Shown: positions 12,884-20,056 of the stretch, piece after piece | Numbering within the stretch: position 1 is the stretch's first letter | How the letters are laid out: each line of letters opens with the position of its first letter | Assembly (NCBI GenBank): GCA_947036475.1 | Contig: CAMQRG010000015.1 | Coordinates: forward strand, 1 to 20,056 | Direction of reading: 5' to 3' | Length of the DNA stretch: 20,056 nt | DNA from: an uncultured Clostridia bacterium | GTDB lineage: Bacteria; Bacillota; Clostridia; Lachnospirales; Anaerotignaceae | Translations under genes and position numbers: made by a program | Notes under the pieces: model-generated | Told to the model about the DNA's origin: nothing | What the model saw: only the letters and a program-made list of their open reading frames with translations | Database searches by the model: none

Positions 12884-14193
12884 ACACGAAGGATTTGATC
12901 AGCATGGCTGTGCGCAACCTGCTCAAGCGCAAGCTGCGGACAGTCCTGACAGTGCTGGGTGTGGTAATCGGCACAGCTTCCATAGTCGTTATGATTTCCA
13001 TAGGCATTGGCATGAATGAGAGTTTTGCCAAACAGCTGGAAGGCTGGGGCAGCCTGCAGGTCATAGACGTTTCGCCCAGCGGCGGCATGAGCTATGACGA
13101 GGAAAGCGGCAGAATGAAGCAGGAAAAGAAACAGGACCCGCTGGACGCTAAGGCGGTGGAAACATTTAAGCAGATAGAGCACGTGGAGGCGGCTTCTCCG
13201 GTAAAAACAAGCTATTTTATGATTGGCGCGGGAAAGTATGTTGCGGACGCGAATATCATGGGCATTGACCCTGCCGCGATGGAGGCCCTTGGCTATAAGG
13301 TTGAGGAAGGACGCGCGCTGACCGCGGAGGATTCAAAGGCGATAGTTGTCGGCGGGGGCGTGGAATTTTATGACCCCAAACTAAGCTGGGAAATGCGGTA
13401 TTCAAGCGAGCCGCCGCAGGTGGAGATTCTGGATAAAAAGGTTGACGTCAGCTATGATTGGAGCTATGGTACGCGCTACGCAGACAAAAAGCTGAAAACA
13501 ACAAAGATGGAGGTTGTCGGCACGCTTTCCGCGGAGGGCAACGACAGTTATTGGGTCATTATGCCCATCAAGGAGCTGGAAAAGCTGCAAAAAGCGCGTG
13601 ACGACTGGGAAAAGTCGAAATACGGCGGAAATTCCTCCTCAAACCGGAACCAGACAAAGGAATTTGACGAGGTTCGCGTTAAGGTGGACAAAATGGATAA
13701 CGTGCAGGCGGTGCAGCAGCAGATTAAGGACATGGGTTTCCGCGCAAGCAGCCTGACAGACCAGCTGGAGGCGATGAAGGAAACCACAAAAATGCTCCGC
13801 ATCGTGCTGGGTGCGATTGGGGCGATTTCCATGGTCGTGGCGGCAATCAGTATTACAAATACCATGGTTATGGCGATTTATGAGCGGACGCGGGAAATCG
13901 GCATCATGAAGGTAATCGGCGCGTCCCTGCGGGATATCAAGCTGCTGTTTTTGACGGAAGCGGCGTTTATCGGGCTTGCCGGAGGGCTGGCGGGGATTGT
14001 GGTCAGCTTCGGGGTATCGCAGATTGTAAACCTTGTGGCGATGCAGCAGGGGAGCAATATGACTTCTTCTATTCCTGTCTGGCTGTACGCGGGTGCGGTG
14101 GCGTTTGCTACGGGCATCGGGATACTTTCCGGCTATCTGCCGGCGCAGCGGGCAATGCGCCTGAGCGCGCTGACAGCGATAAAGACGGAGTAA
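12880..14193 (+). CDS. MacB/FtsX-type ABC permease
   Basis: A 437-aa permease with the MacB topology. The first membrane helix is at about residues 20-42 (VLTVLGVVIGTASIVVMISIGIGM). A large extracellular domain follows (about 45-305), with the MacB-type core phrases VIDVSPSGG, VEAASPV, IMGIDPAAMEALGY and EGRALTAEDSKAIVVGGGV. The FtsX domain with three helices is at about 308-332, 355-380 and 398-420, containing YERTREIGIMKVIGAS, the coupling helix region that contacts the ATPase, and the C-terminal PAQRAMRLSALTAIKTE. MacB proteins do not carry substrate through the membrane but move the extracellular domain. The start ATG overlaps the previous stop (ATGA at 12880-12883) and has AGAGGGG upstream. 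No MacA/HlyD-type adaptor gene is seen nearby. Confidence 0.92.
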   Translation: MNTKDLISMAVRNLLKRKLRTVLTVLGVVIGTASIVVMISIGIGMNESFAKQLEGWGSLQVIDVSPSGGMSYDEESGRMKQEKKQDPLDAKAVETFKQIEHVEAASPVKTSYFMIGAGKYVADANIMGIDPAAMEALGYKVEEGRALTAEDSKAIVVGGGVEFYDPKLSWEMRYSSEPPQVEILDKKVDVSYDWSYGTRYADKKLKTTKMEVVGTLSAEGNDSYWVIMPIKELEKLQKARDDWEKSKYGGNSSSNRNQTKEFDEVRVKVDKMDNVQAVQQQIKDMGFRASSLTDQLEAMKETTKMLRIVLGAIGAISMVVAAISITNTMVMAIYERTREIGIMKVIGASLRDIKLLFLTEAAFIGLAGGLAGIVVSFGVSQIVNLVAMQQGSNMTSSIPVWLYAGAVAFATGIGILSGYLPAQRAMRLSALTAIKTE

Positions 14194-14252
14194 GGAAGGC
14201 TTGGGCTTCTGCCCCAGCCCCTGCCCGCTTTTTGGAAAATGCGGGGCAAAGG
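14194..14252. repeat. Possible remnant of the palindromic repeat
   Basis: GCTTGGGCTTCTGCCCCAGC, then CCCTGCCCGCTTTTTGG, resembles the GGGGCTCTGCCCC-CACCCTG end of the family but is short and imperfect. It lies between the permease gene and the 193-aa gene. An ordinary weak hairpin is equally possible. Confidence 0.25.
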
Positions 14253-14298
14253 GAGTTTCAAAAGGCGATGGCAGTACCTGAAAGAAAGGGGCATTTGT

Positions 14299-14880
14299 AT
14301 GGAGAGATGGGTGAAATGGTTTTGTGCGGCGGCGGCTGTGGCGACAGCCCTGAGCCTGTACCCGTTTCTGGCGGGGGAGAGCATTGGTTTAGACTGGGCG
14401 TGGTACGTGGTCGGCTTTGAGGCGACGGTAGAACAGGAAACGGAAATCCTGCCGGAACAGCTGGAGGAAATCGGGCGGCGCATGGAAAATGCCCGCCCGC
14501 AGGTTACGCATGCAGAACCGATACCCTGCGCGTTTGTGTACAACGGGGAAACATATATTGTCAGTCCTGAGATGGGAATCCTGTTCCTGCCCGGCTGGGA
14601 AACAGACGAGGCGGCGTGCGTGCGGCTGACGGAGCCATGGAAAAGGCATGAGGGGCTTTACGCCTTTGGCGCGGTGCAGGAGGGGGACAGCCTGTATTTC
14701 GTGCAGGCGAGGGATAGGAATCGCTTCTGTATGTTTGCGGTCCCGCTGGAAAATACGATTTTTCCAGATACATACCAGCTGGAATACCGGCGGTTCGGGC
14801 TGGATACGATGGAAACAGAGCCGCTGGAAAAGGCGGAATATATGGCTGTGCGGGAAAGGCACAGTCTTTGGCAGCAATAA
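14299..14880 (+). CDS. Hypothetical membrane-anchored protein, 193 aa
   Basis: I do not recognise this family. An N-terminal hydrophobic segment (FCAAAAVATALSLYPFLAG, about residues 8-27) is a signal peptide or anchor without a lipobox. The rest is an extracytoplasmic domain of mixed strands with an acidic/aromatic character (VVGFEATVEQETEILPEQLEEIGRRM, AFVYNGETYIVSPEMGILFLPG, LYFVQARDRNRFCMFAVPLEN). AAAGGGG seven bases before ATG 14299 supports this start; the frame is open from 14239. It lies 105 bases after the permease with no terminator between, and a strong terminator follows it, so it is likely the last gene of the ABC/CARDB operon. Confidence 0.7.
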   Translation: MERWVKWFCAAAAVATALSLYPFLAGESIGLDWAWYVVGFEATVEQETEILPEQLEEIGRRMENARPQVTHAEPIPCAFVYNGETYIVSPEMGILFLPGWETDEAACVRLTEPWKRHEGLYAFGAVQEGDSLYFVQARDRNRFCMFAVPLENTIFPDTYQLEYRRFGLDTMETEPLEKAEYMAVRERHSLWQQ

Positions 14881-14897
14881 ACAGGTGAGTACCTGCT

Positions 14898-14928
14898 GGC
14901 AGTCAGACTATATGTCTGGCTGCCTTTT
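14898..14928 (+). terminator. Intrinsic terminator of the ABC/CARDB operon
   Basis: GGCAGTCAGAC (14898-14908) pairs over 11 bases (one T-G) with GTCTGGCTGCC (14914-14924) around TATAT, followed by TTTT. Confidence 0.85.
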
Positions 14929-15064
14929 CTATGAAAGGGGAAAACATGCTATATCAGCATTTAATTGTACAACGCAGGGTGAAATGAAATACAGGGCAAC
15001 GCTATACTGGCGGGTGCGCTGCCTTACGGGGCCTGTGCTGATAAACAGAAGCTGAGAAAGGGCG

Positions 15065-15093
15065 TTGAAACGTACGCAGATTTATGGTAGGAT
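15065..15093 (+). promoter_or_regulatory. Possible promoter of the metallo-beta-lactamase-fold gene
   Basis: TTGAAA (15065-15070), a 17-base spacer, then TAGGAT (15088-15093). The -10 box matches the consensus at only four of six positions. Confidence 0.4.
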
Positions 15094-15139
15094 ATGCCAG
15101 ACGGGACAACATTGTACTACGAAAGGACGGGACGGATTT

Positions 15140-16108
15140 ATGCTGAAACAAATTGCGGAAAATATATACAGAAAGACCGTACCCCTGCCGCATAACCCCC
15201 TGCGGGAACTGAACGCCTACATCATTACGGGGGAGAAAAGCCTGCTGATTGATACGGGATTCAACAGGCCCGAATGTGAGGAGGCGTTGCAGAGCGCGTT
15301 TGACGAACTTGGCATTGATGCGGTGGATTTGTTTATCACGCATCTGCACTCCGACCACTGCGGGCTGGTATCGAAATTCGCGAAGGAGCAGAGCCGCGTT
15401 TTTGCCAGTGAAACAGATGGCGAGTTAATCAATTTTGGTTCGGGGAACCTCTATTGGAGCATGCTGGACGAATTGTTTATCAAGTTTGGTTTTCCGCGTG
15501 CGGATTTCGGGCGGAATACGGACATTCACCCCGGGCGGCAATACTGCAACGGGGAGATGGTGAAATTCACCACTGTGGCAGAGGGGGACGTCCTCGAATA
15601 TGGCGGTTACCGGCTGGAAGCTGTTGCCGCACCGGGTCATACGCCGGGGCACATGTGCCTGTATGACAGGGAGAAGAAAATACTGTTCGGCGGTGACCTG
15701 ATTCTCGGTACGATTTCACCCAACATCTGCATTGAGCTTTGCGCGGAAAACCCCCTGCGGGATTATCTGGAAAGCCTTGCGAAAGTGGGGCAGATGGACG
15801 TGCAGCTGCTTCTGGCGGCGCATGGTACGGAAATTACTGATATGAACGCCCGCATACGGGAACTTTGCGCCCACCACGAAGTGCGGCTGGCGGAGGTACA
15901 GAAAATACTGGGGGACGACTGGAAAACGGCATATATAGTTGCGCCGGAAATGAACTGGGATATCAGCTGCCGCACATGGGAGGAGTTTCCTGCGCCGCAG
16001 AAATGGTTTGCGACAGGCGAAGCGATTTCTCATTTGCAGTATCTTTATTTTGCCGGAAAAGCGCAGAGGAAAGAAAAGGACGGGATATACTGGTTTCGGA
16101 ATGTATGA
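15140..16108 (+). CDS. MBL-fold metallohydrolase (glyoxalase II-like)
   Basis: A 322-aa metallo-beta-lactamase-fold hydrolase. The binuclear metal site is complete: His68-x-His70-x-Asp72-His73 (THLHSDHCG), His167 in the APGHTPGHMCLY motif, Asp186 (LFGGDLIL) and His218 (LLAAHGTE). After the core, residues about 230-322 form an alpha-helical C-terminal domain (ARIRELCAHHEVRLAEVQKIL ... HLQYLYFAGKAQR), which resembles the winged-helix end of LACTB2/BLACT_WH-type MBL proteins; the substrate is not predictable. ATG 15140 follows AAAGGA at a rather long distance of 12 bases. The open frame begins at 15065, but that part would overlap the promoter. A terminator 55 bases after the stop closes the gene. 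No partner gene is adjacent. Confidence 0.88.
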   Translation: MLKQIAENIYRKTVPLPHNPLRELNAYIITGEKSLLIDTGFNRPECEEALQSAFDELGIDAVDLFITHLHSDHCGLVSKFAKEQSRVFASETDGELINFGSGNLYWSMLDELFIKFGFPRADFGRNTDIHPGRQYCNGEMVKFTTVAEGDVLEYGGYRLEAVAAPGHTPGHMCLYDREKKILFGGDLILGTISPNICIELCAENPLRDYLESLAKVGQMDVQLLLAAHGTEITDMNARIRELCAHHEVRLAEVQKILGDDWKTAYIVAPEMNWDISCRTWEEFPAPQKWFATGEAISHLQYLYFAGKAQRKEKDGIYWFRNV

Positions 16109-16162
16109 CGCCGGAAATTTGCATTCTTAAGTCAGGCCGCCTTTTGGATACAGTTTCCATGT

Positions 16163-16185
16163 ATACAGGATACCTGTATTTTTTC
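16163..16185 (+). terminator. Intrinsic terminator of the MBL-fold gene
   Basis: ATACAGG (16163-16169), a three-base loop and CCTGTAT (16173-16179), followed directly by TTTTT. Confidence 0.75.
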
Positions 16186-16206
16186 TGAAAAAACTGCAAA
16201 AAAGGC

Positions 16207-16235
16207 TTTACAAGTTTTTAGTCACAATGTATAAT
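16207..16235 (+). promoter_or_regulatory. Promoter of the ileS T-box leader
   Basis: TTTACA (16207-16212), 17 bases, then a consensus TATAAT (16230-16235). The predicted start is near 16242. Confidence 0.8.
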
Positions 16236-16241
16236 ACATTC

Positions 16242-16517
16242 GTATACAAGCTATAAAAGCAGAGAAACACGAAGATGGAGAGAGTATGTGCCTCGAGCTC
16301 GGCGGCAGAGAGCTGGGAACTGGTGAAATCCCGGCGCCGGCAGGGTACAGAAGATCACTCCGGAGTGGCAGCCCGAACGGTTTTCCCAGTAGGCGTTGCC
16401 GTTGCCCGCGTTAAGGGACTGCGCCATGTTTGTGGTGTGAATAAGTGGGCGGCTTATGCCGTCAAATCAGGTGGTACCGCGAACCCGTTCGTCCTGTTAT
16501 GGCGAACGGTTTTTTTA
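16242..16517 (+). promoter_or_regulatory. T-box riboswitch, isoleucine-specific
   Basis: A tRNA-sensing leader that allows transcription into ileS when uncharged tRNA-Ile builds up. The T-box sequence AGGTGGTACCGCG is at 16469-16481. Its TGGT bulge can pair with the ACCA end of tRNA-Ile. The terminator is CCGTTCG (16485-16491) with CGAACGG (16503-16509) and a run of T at 16510-16516. Stem I begins GGAGAGAGTA and closes with ACTCC. On its 3' side GAAGATCA places the codon ATC at 16354-16356 as the specifier, which fits isoleucine. The specifier call rests on the S-turn-like AGTA/GAA arrangement and is read by eye. Confidence 0.93.
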
Positions 16518-16531
16518 TTGGTAAAAGACTG

Positions 16532-16809
16532 AAGACCTCGGGACTCTGTCCCGAACCCTGCAAGGGCTTTCAGCCCTTGACCCGCTTTCAGCCGCACATA
16601 CGTGCGTCTGGGGTGCAGGAATCAGGATTTTGTCTGCCAGAAATGTAAGGAATACCATCTGTTTTTACTAACCCTGAATATAGGATATACCATTTGTTAT
16701 GTCTACCCAGACGCACAAGTGCGTCTGGAAAAAGGGTCAAGGGGCGTGCCCCTTGCGGGGAGGTAGGGCAGAGCCCCACGGTCTTACAGGGCAGAGCCCC
16801 GCGGTCTTA
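16532..16809. repeat. Compound palindromic repeat, long copy 2, between T-box and ileS
   Basis: A 278-base non-coding element inverted relative to copy 1. Hairpins in order: CGGGACTCTGTCCCG, CAAGGGCTTTCAGCCCTTG, GCCGCACATACGTGCGTC, the unpaired centre with AACCCTGAATATAGGATAT (16670-16688), CCAGACGCACAAGTGCGTCTGG, CAAGGGGCGTGCCCCTTG, then two tandem 21-base end units (16766-16786 and 16789-16809; one base differs). It occupies almost all of the roughly 330 bases between the T-box terminator and the ileS ribosome-binding site, so it is transcribed with ileS. Confidence 0.85.
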
Positions 16810-16848
16810 ACTTTGTAATCAATTTATCTTTTTAAGGAGGAATTTTAT

Positions 16849-19800
16849 ATGTACGATAAAGTGCCAACCAGCTTGAACTTCGTCGAACGCGAAGTTCAGG
16901 TGGAAAAGTATTGGAAGGACAACGATATCTTCGGCAAGAGCATTAAAGCCCGCGAAGGCGCACCTGTTTTCACGTTTTACGACGGTCCTCCGACCGCAAA
17001 CGGCAAGCCCCATATTGGGCATATCATCACCCGCGCTGTAAAAGACCTGATTCCCCGCTATAAAACCATGAAGGGCTATAAAGTCCTCCGTAAAGCCGGC
17101 TGGGATACGCATGGCCTGCCCGTTGAACTGGAGGTTGAAAAGGTACTTGGTCTGGACGGCAAGGAGCAGATTGAGGGCTACGGCGTTGTCCCCTTTATCG
17201 GCAAATGTAAGGAAAGCGTCTGGACATATGAAAAGGAATGGCGCGCGATGAGCGACCGCGTTGGCTTCTGGGCGGACATGGACCACCCTTATGTTACCTA
17301 CCATAACGAATATATCGAATCCGAATGGTGGGCGTTAAAACAGATTTGGGATAAAGGCCTGCTTTACAAGGGGCATAAGGTCGTTCCCTACTGCCCGCGC
17401 TGTGGAACTGCGCTGTCCTCCCACGAGGTTGCGCAGGGCTACAAAGACGTAAAGGAAACTTCCGCTATTGCGAAATTTAAGGTAGAGGGCAAGGAAAATG
17501 AGTATTTCCTCGCATGGACAACAACCCCATGGACACTGCCCTCCGATATCATACTGACCGTAAACGGCAGCGAAACCTACGCCAAGGCGAACTATGACGG
17601 CTATGTTGTCATCATGGCTGAGGCTTTGATGGACACTGTTCTCGGCGAAGGCAATTACGAAATCATCGAACGCATGAAGGGCAAGGATTTGGAATATGTG
17701 CATTATGAACCGCTGTTCCCCTTCATGGAAAAATATCCTAATGCGTATTTCGTGACCTGCGACGATTATGTTACCCTCACAGATGGTACGGGTATCGTCC
17801 ACACTTCCTACGCATACGGCGAAGAGGACTACCGCGTTTGTAAAAAATACGGTGTGCCGTTCTCCCAGAACGTGGACGCAACGGGACATTTTACGGCGGA
17901 AGCGGGTCCGTTTGAAGGGCTGTTCGTAAAGGACGCAGACGATAAAATTCTGGATTATATGCGCGAAAACGGTACGCTTTTTGCGGCTCTGCCTTTCGAG
18001 CACAGCTATCCGTTCTGCTGGCGGTGCGACACGCCCCTGCTGTACTACGCAAGAAGCACATGGTTTATCAAAATGACAGAACTGCGGGAGAATCTGGTGC
18101 GTAATAACCGTACAATTAACTGGTATCCCGATAATATCAAGGAAGGGCGTTTCGGCAACTTCCTCGAAAATGTGATTGACTGGGGCCTTTCCCGCGAGCG
18201 TTACTGGGGTACGCCGCTGCCCATCTGGGAATGTGAATGCGGACACCGCCACACCATCGGCAGTATTGCGGAGCTGAAAGAAATGTCTCCTGACTGTCCG
18301 GACGATATCGAATTGCATAAGCCTTTTATTGACGCGGTACACATCACCTGTCCGGAATGCGGCAAGCTGATGACAAGAGTGCCGGAGGTTATCGACTGCT
18401 GGTTTGACAGCGGTGCAATGCCCTTTGCACAGTGGCATTATCCGTTTGAAAATCAGGAAATCTTCAACGAAAACTACCCTGCCGACTTTATCAGTGAGGC
18501 TGTTGACCAGACGCGCGGCTGGTTCTATACCCTGCTGGCGGTCAGCACGCTTATTTTTGATAAGGCGCCGTTCAAAAACTGTATCGTGCTGGGGCATGTA
18601 CAGGACAGAGACGGACAGAAGATGTCCAAGCATAAAGGCAATGTTGTTGACCCCTGGGACGCGCTGAATAAACAGGGCGCGGACGCGGTACGCTGGTATT
18701 TCTATGCCAACAGCGCGCCCTGGCTGCCCAGCCGTTATTACGATGAAGCGGTGAGCGAATTGCAGCGTAAGTTTATGGGTACGCTCTGGAATACCTACGC
18801 GTTCTATATCCTTTATGCGGAAATCGACCAGTTTAACCCGACAGAACATACGTTGGAATATGATAAGCTGCCCGCGATGGATAAATGGATTCTGTCCCGT
18901 TTGCAGACGCTGAACAAATATGTTGACGGGTGCCTTGAGGGCTATAAGCTGACAGAGCCTGCCAGAGCGATGGCAGAATTTGTGGACGAGCTTTCTAACT
19001 GGTATGTCCGCCGCAGCCGCGAACGTTTCTGGGCAAAAGGCATGGAGCAGGATAAAGTCAATGCGTATATGACACTGTATACCGTTCTGGATACGGTTGT
19101 GAAGCTGGCTGCACCGTTCACACCGTTTATCACAGAAGAAATCTACGCGAACATGGTGAAGAAGGTTGATGCTTCTGCGCCCGAAAGCGTACACCTTTGC
19201 AACTGGCCCGCATACCACGCAGAATGGGTGGACACAGAACTCGAGACGAACATGGATTTGGTGCTGAAAGCCGTTGTAGAAGGGCGCGCGGCAAGAAATG
19301 CGGCAGCGATGAAGAACCGCCAGCCGTTGGCTATGATGTATGTCAAGGCGGGGCAGAGCCTGCCGGAAGAATACTGCGAGATTATCAAAGAGGAGCTGAA
19401 CGTAAAAGCGGTCGCATTTACGGACGACGTGGAAGCGTTCACAACGTATACCTTCAAGCCGCAGCTGCGTACACTGGGCAAGAAATACGGCAAGCTGGTG
19501 CCTGCTATCGGCGCGTACCTGAAAGAAGTGGACGGCACGGCGTTTATGGCAACGCTGCGTAAGGACGGCAAGGCATGCTTCACGCTGGACGGCGAGCAGG
19601 TTGAGCTGGAGATGGACGATGTGCTTGTGGATACGGCGCAGAAGGGCGGTTTTGTTTCCAGCAGCAATAACGACGTGACAGTTGTTCTGGATACGAACCT
19701 CACGCCTGAACTGGTGGAGGAAGGCTTTGTCCGCGAGATTGTGAGCAAGGTACAGACGATGCGGAAAGAAGCGGATTTCAACGTAACAGACCGTATCCGC

Positions 19801-19962
19801 GTGTACCACGATGGCAACGCGAAGATTGCTGAGGTGCTTGCGGCGAATGATATCAAAGCAGATGTACTGGCAGATGAGGTTGTCGCTGGCAAAGGCGGCG
19901 AATTATCAAAGGAATGGAACATCAACGGCGAGAAAGTTACGCTGGGTGTGGAAAGAGTGTAA
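16849..19962 (+). CDS. ileS: Isoleucyl-tRNA synthetase, long (type-2-like) form
   Basis: A 1037-aa class-I synthetase that charges tRNA-Ile. The HIGH motif is HIGH at 55-58 in GPPTANGKPHIGH, and the KMSKS loop is KMSKH at 591-595 (QKMSKHKGN). The CP1 insertion has a Cys pair (YCPRC, Cys182/Cys185) and the editing-site phrase GTGIVHTSYAYGEEDY. A second Cys cluster (WECECGH ... ITCPECGK) lies around residues 460-505. The length and the C-terminal end (SKEWNINGEKVTLGVERV), with no CxxC zinc finger in the last 200 residues, fit the eukaryote-like IleRS2 group rather than the roughly 920-aa IleRS1 of B. subtilis. AAGGAGG at 16834-16840 sets the start. Expression is controlled by the T-box upstream. 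Confidence 0.97.
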   Translation: MYDKVPTSLNFVEREVQVEKYWKDNDIFGKSIKAREGAPVFTFYDGPPTANGKPHIGHIITRAVKDLIPRYKTMKGYKVLRKAGWDTHGLPVELEVEKVLGLDGKEQIEGYGVVPFIGKCKESVWTYEKEWRAMSDRVGFWADMDHPYVTYHNEYIESEWWALKQIWDKGLLYKGHKVVPYCPRCGTALSSHEVAQGYKDVKETSAIAKFKVEGKENEYFLAWTTTPWTLPSDIILTVNGSETYAKANYDGYVVIMAEALMDTVLGEGNYEIIERMKGKDLEYVHYEPLFPFMEKYPNAYFVTCDDYVTLTDGTGIVHTSYAYGEEDYRVCKKYGVPFSQNVDATGHFTAEAGPFEGLFVKDADDKILDYMRENGTLFAALPFEHSYPFCWRCDTPLLYYARSTWFIKMTELRENLVRNNRTINWYPDNIKEGRFGNFLENVIDWGLSRERYWGTPLPIWECECGHRHTIGSIAELKEMSPDCPDDIELHKPFIDAVHITCPECGKLMTRVPEVIDCWFDSGAMPFAQWHYPFENQEIFNENYPADFISEAVDQTRGWFYTLLAVSTLIFDKAPFKNCIVLGHVQDRDGQKMSKHKGNVVDPWDALNKQGADAVRWYFYANSAPWLPSRYYDEAVSELQRKFMGTLWNTYAFYILYAEIDQFNPTEHTLEYDKLPAMDKWILSRLQTLNKYVDGCLEGYKLTEPARAMAEFVDELSNWYVRRSRERFWAKGMEQDKVNAYMTLYTVLDTVVKLAAPFTPFITEEIYANMVKKVDASAPESVHLCNWPAYHAEWVDTELETNMDLVLKAVVEGRAARNAAAMKNRQPLAMMYVKAGQSLPEEYCEIIKEELNVKAVAFTDDVEAFTTYTFKPQLRTLGKKYGKLVPAIGAYLKEVDGTAFMATLRKDGKACFTLDGEQVELEMDDVLVDTAQKGGFVSSSNNDVTVVLDTNLTPELVEEGFVREIVSKVQTMRKEADFNVTDRIRVYHDGNAKIAEVLAANDIKADVLADEVVAGKGGELSKEWNINGEKVTLGVERV

Positions 19963-19972
19963 AAAGAGAAAT

Positions 19973-20056
19973 GCAGAGGGGACGTGGGGCTCTGCCCCAC
20001 ACCCTGCAAGGATTTTCAGTCCTTGACCCGTTTTCAGCCGCACATATGTGCGGCTG
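19973..20056. repeat. Compound palindromic repeat, copy cut by the window edge
   Basis: GTGGGGCTCTGCCCCAC, CCTGCAAGGATTTTCAGTCC and TTGACCCGTTTTCAGCCGCACATATGTGCGGCTG match the outer half of the copy at 16532-16809 in the same orientation. It starts just after the ileS stop. Its first hairpin could also help end the ileS transcript. The rest is outside the window. Confidence 0.75.

Noticed and set aside
14946..15055. Two tiny overlapping frames (MLYQHLIVQRRVK and a 23-codon frame) joined by ATGA after the operon terminator
   Set aside because: AAGGGG precedes the first and the ATGA overlap is suggestive, but both are too short to judge, have no convincing promoter and resemble nothing.
17335..19809. 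824-codon open frame on the minus strand inside ileS
   Set aside because: It lies fully antisense to a clear ileS, has Cys/His/Arg-rich composition typical of an antisense frame, no family motif and no ribosome-binding site.
1..20056. CRISPR array, prophage, insertion sequence or integrated element using ssrA as attachment site
   Set aside because: No regularly spaced direct repeats, transposase or integrase are seen, and the ssrA 3' end is followed directly by a terminator and an unrelated operon.

Overview
The window looks like a chromosomal segment of a low-to-mid GC anaerobic Bacillota, class Clostridia (a Lachnospirales/Anaerotignum-like member is my best guess; the genus is not proven by anything here). 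Support comes from strong AGGAGG ribosome-binding sites, an Ile T-box in front of ileS, DUF951/DUF503/DUF1893 proteins, an acetyl-CoA hydrolase-type CoA-transferase and a TTG start. I see no phage, conjugative element, insertion sequence transposase or CRISPR array. Most genes are housekeeping.

Layout. 1-347 is the 3' end of a CoA-transferase, closed by a terminator shared with the convergent dCMP deaminase (428-871, minus). The minus-strand operon 1217-3003 is a class-I glutamine amidotransferase-like hydrolase, an MscS channel and a DUF951 protein. A divergent promoter drives mtnN (3246-3962). Next come an unrecognised 155-aa protein with its own strong promoter, a palindrome at the transcription start and a terminator (4120-4587), a PrsW-type membrane protease (4787-5461) and a secreted copper-amine-oxidase-stalk/DUF3298-like protein (5516-6532). 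A tRNA-Gly(GCC) follows at 6625-6696. 6805-8443 is a three-gene operon: DUF1893, an SPL-like radical SAM protein ending in a sliding-clamp-like motif, and DUF503. A small XRE regulator (8467-8733, minus) with a probable self-operator faces it. smpB and ssrA (tmRNA) lie side by side at 8930-9775, so the two parts of trans-translation are adjacent.

9979-14880 is the most interesting accessory block. A MacB/LolD-type ABC ATPase, a 713-aa membrane-anchored exoprotein with about five CARDB/Ig-like repeats and an Asp-rich cytoplasmic tail, and a MacB/FtsX-type permease are translationally overlapped, and a small membrane-anchored protein of unknown role follows. It reads as an envelope ABC machine with a beta-sandwich adaptor where MacA would be. 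A metallo-beta-lactamase-fold hydrolase follows (15140-16108), then the T-box leader and ileS (16849-19962), whose product has the long type-2 architecture.

Across the window runs a family of non-coding compound palindromic repeats: long copies at about 899-1219 and 16532-16809 in opposite orientation, a truncated copy at the right edge, and fragments at about 3146-3200 and 4712-4769. One long copy sits between the ileS T-box terminator and the ileS ribosome-binding site. Another ends exactly on the stop codon of the DUF951 gene. This repeat family is the strongest structure that ordinary gene annotation does not explain.
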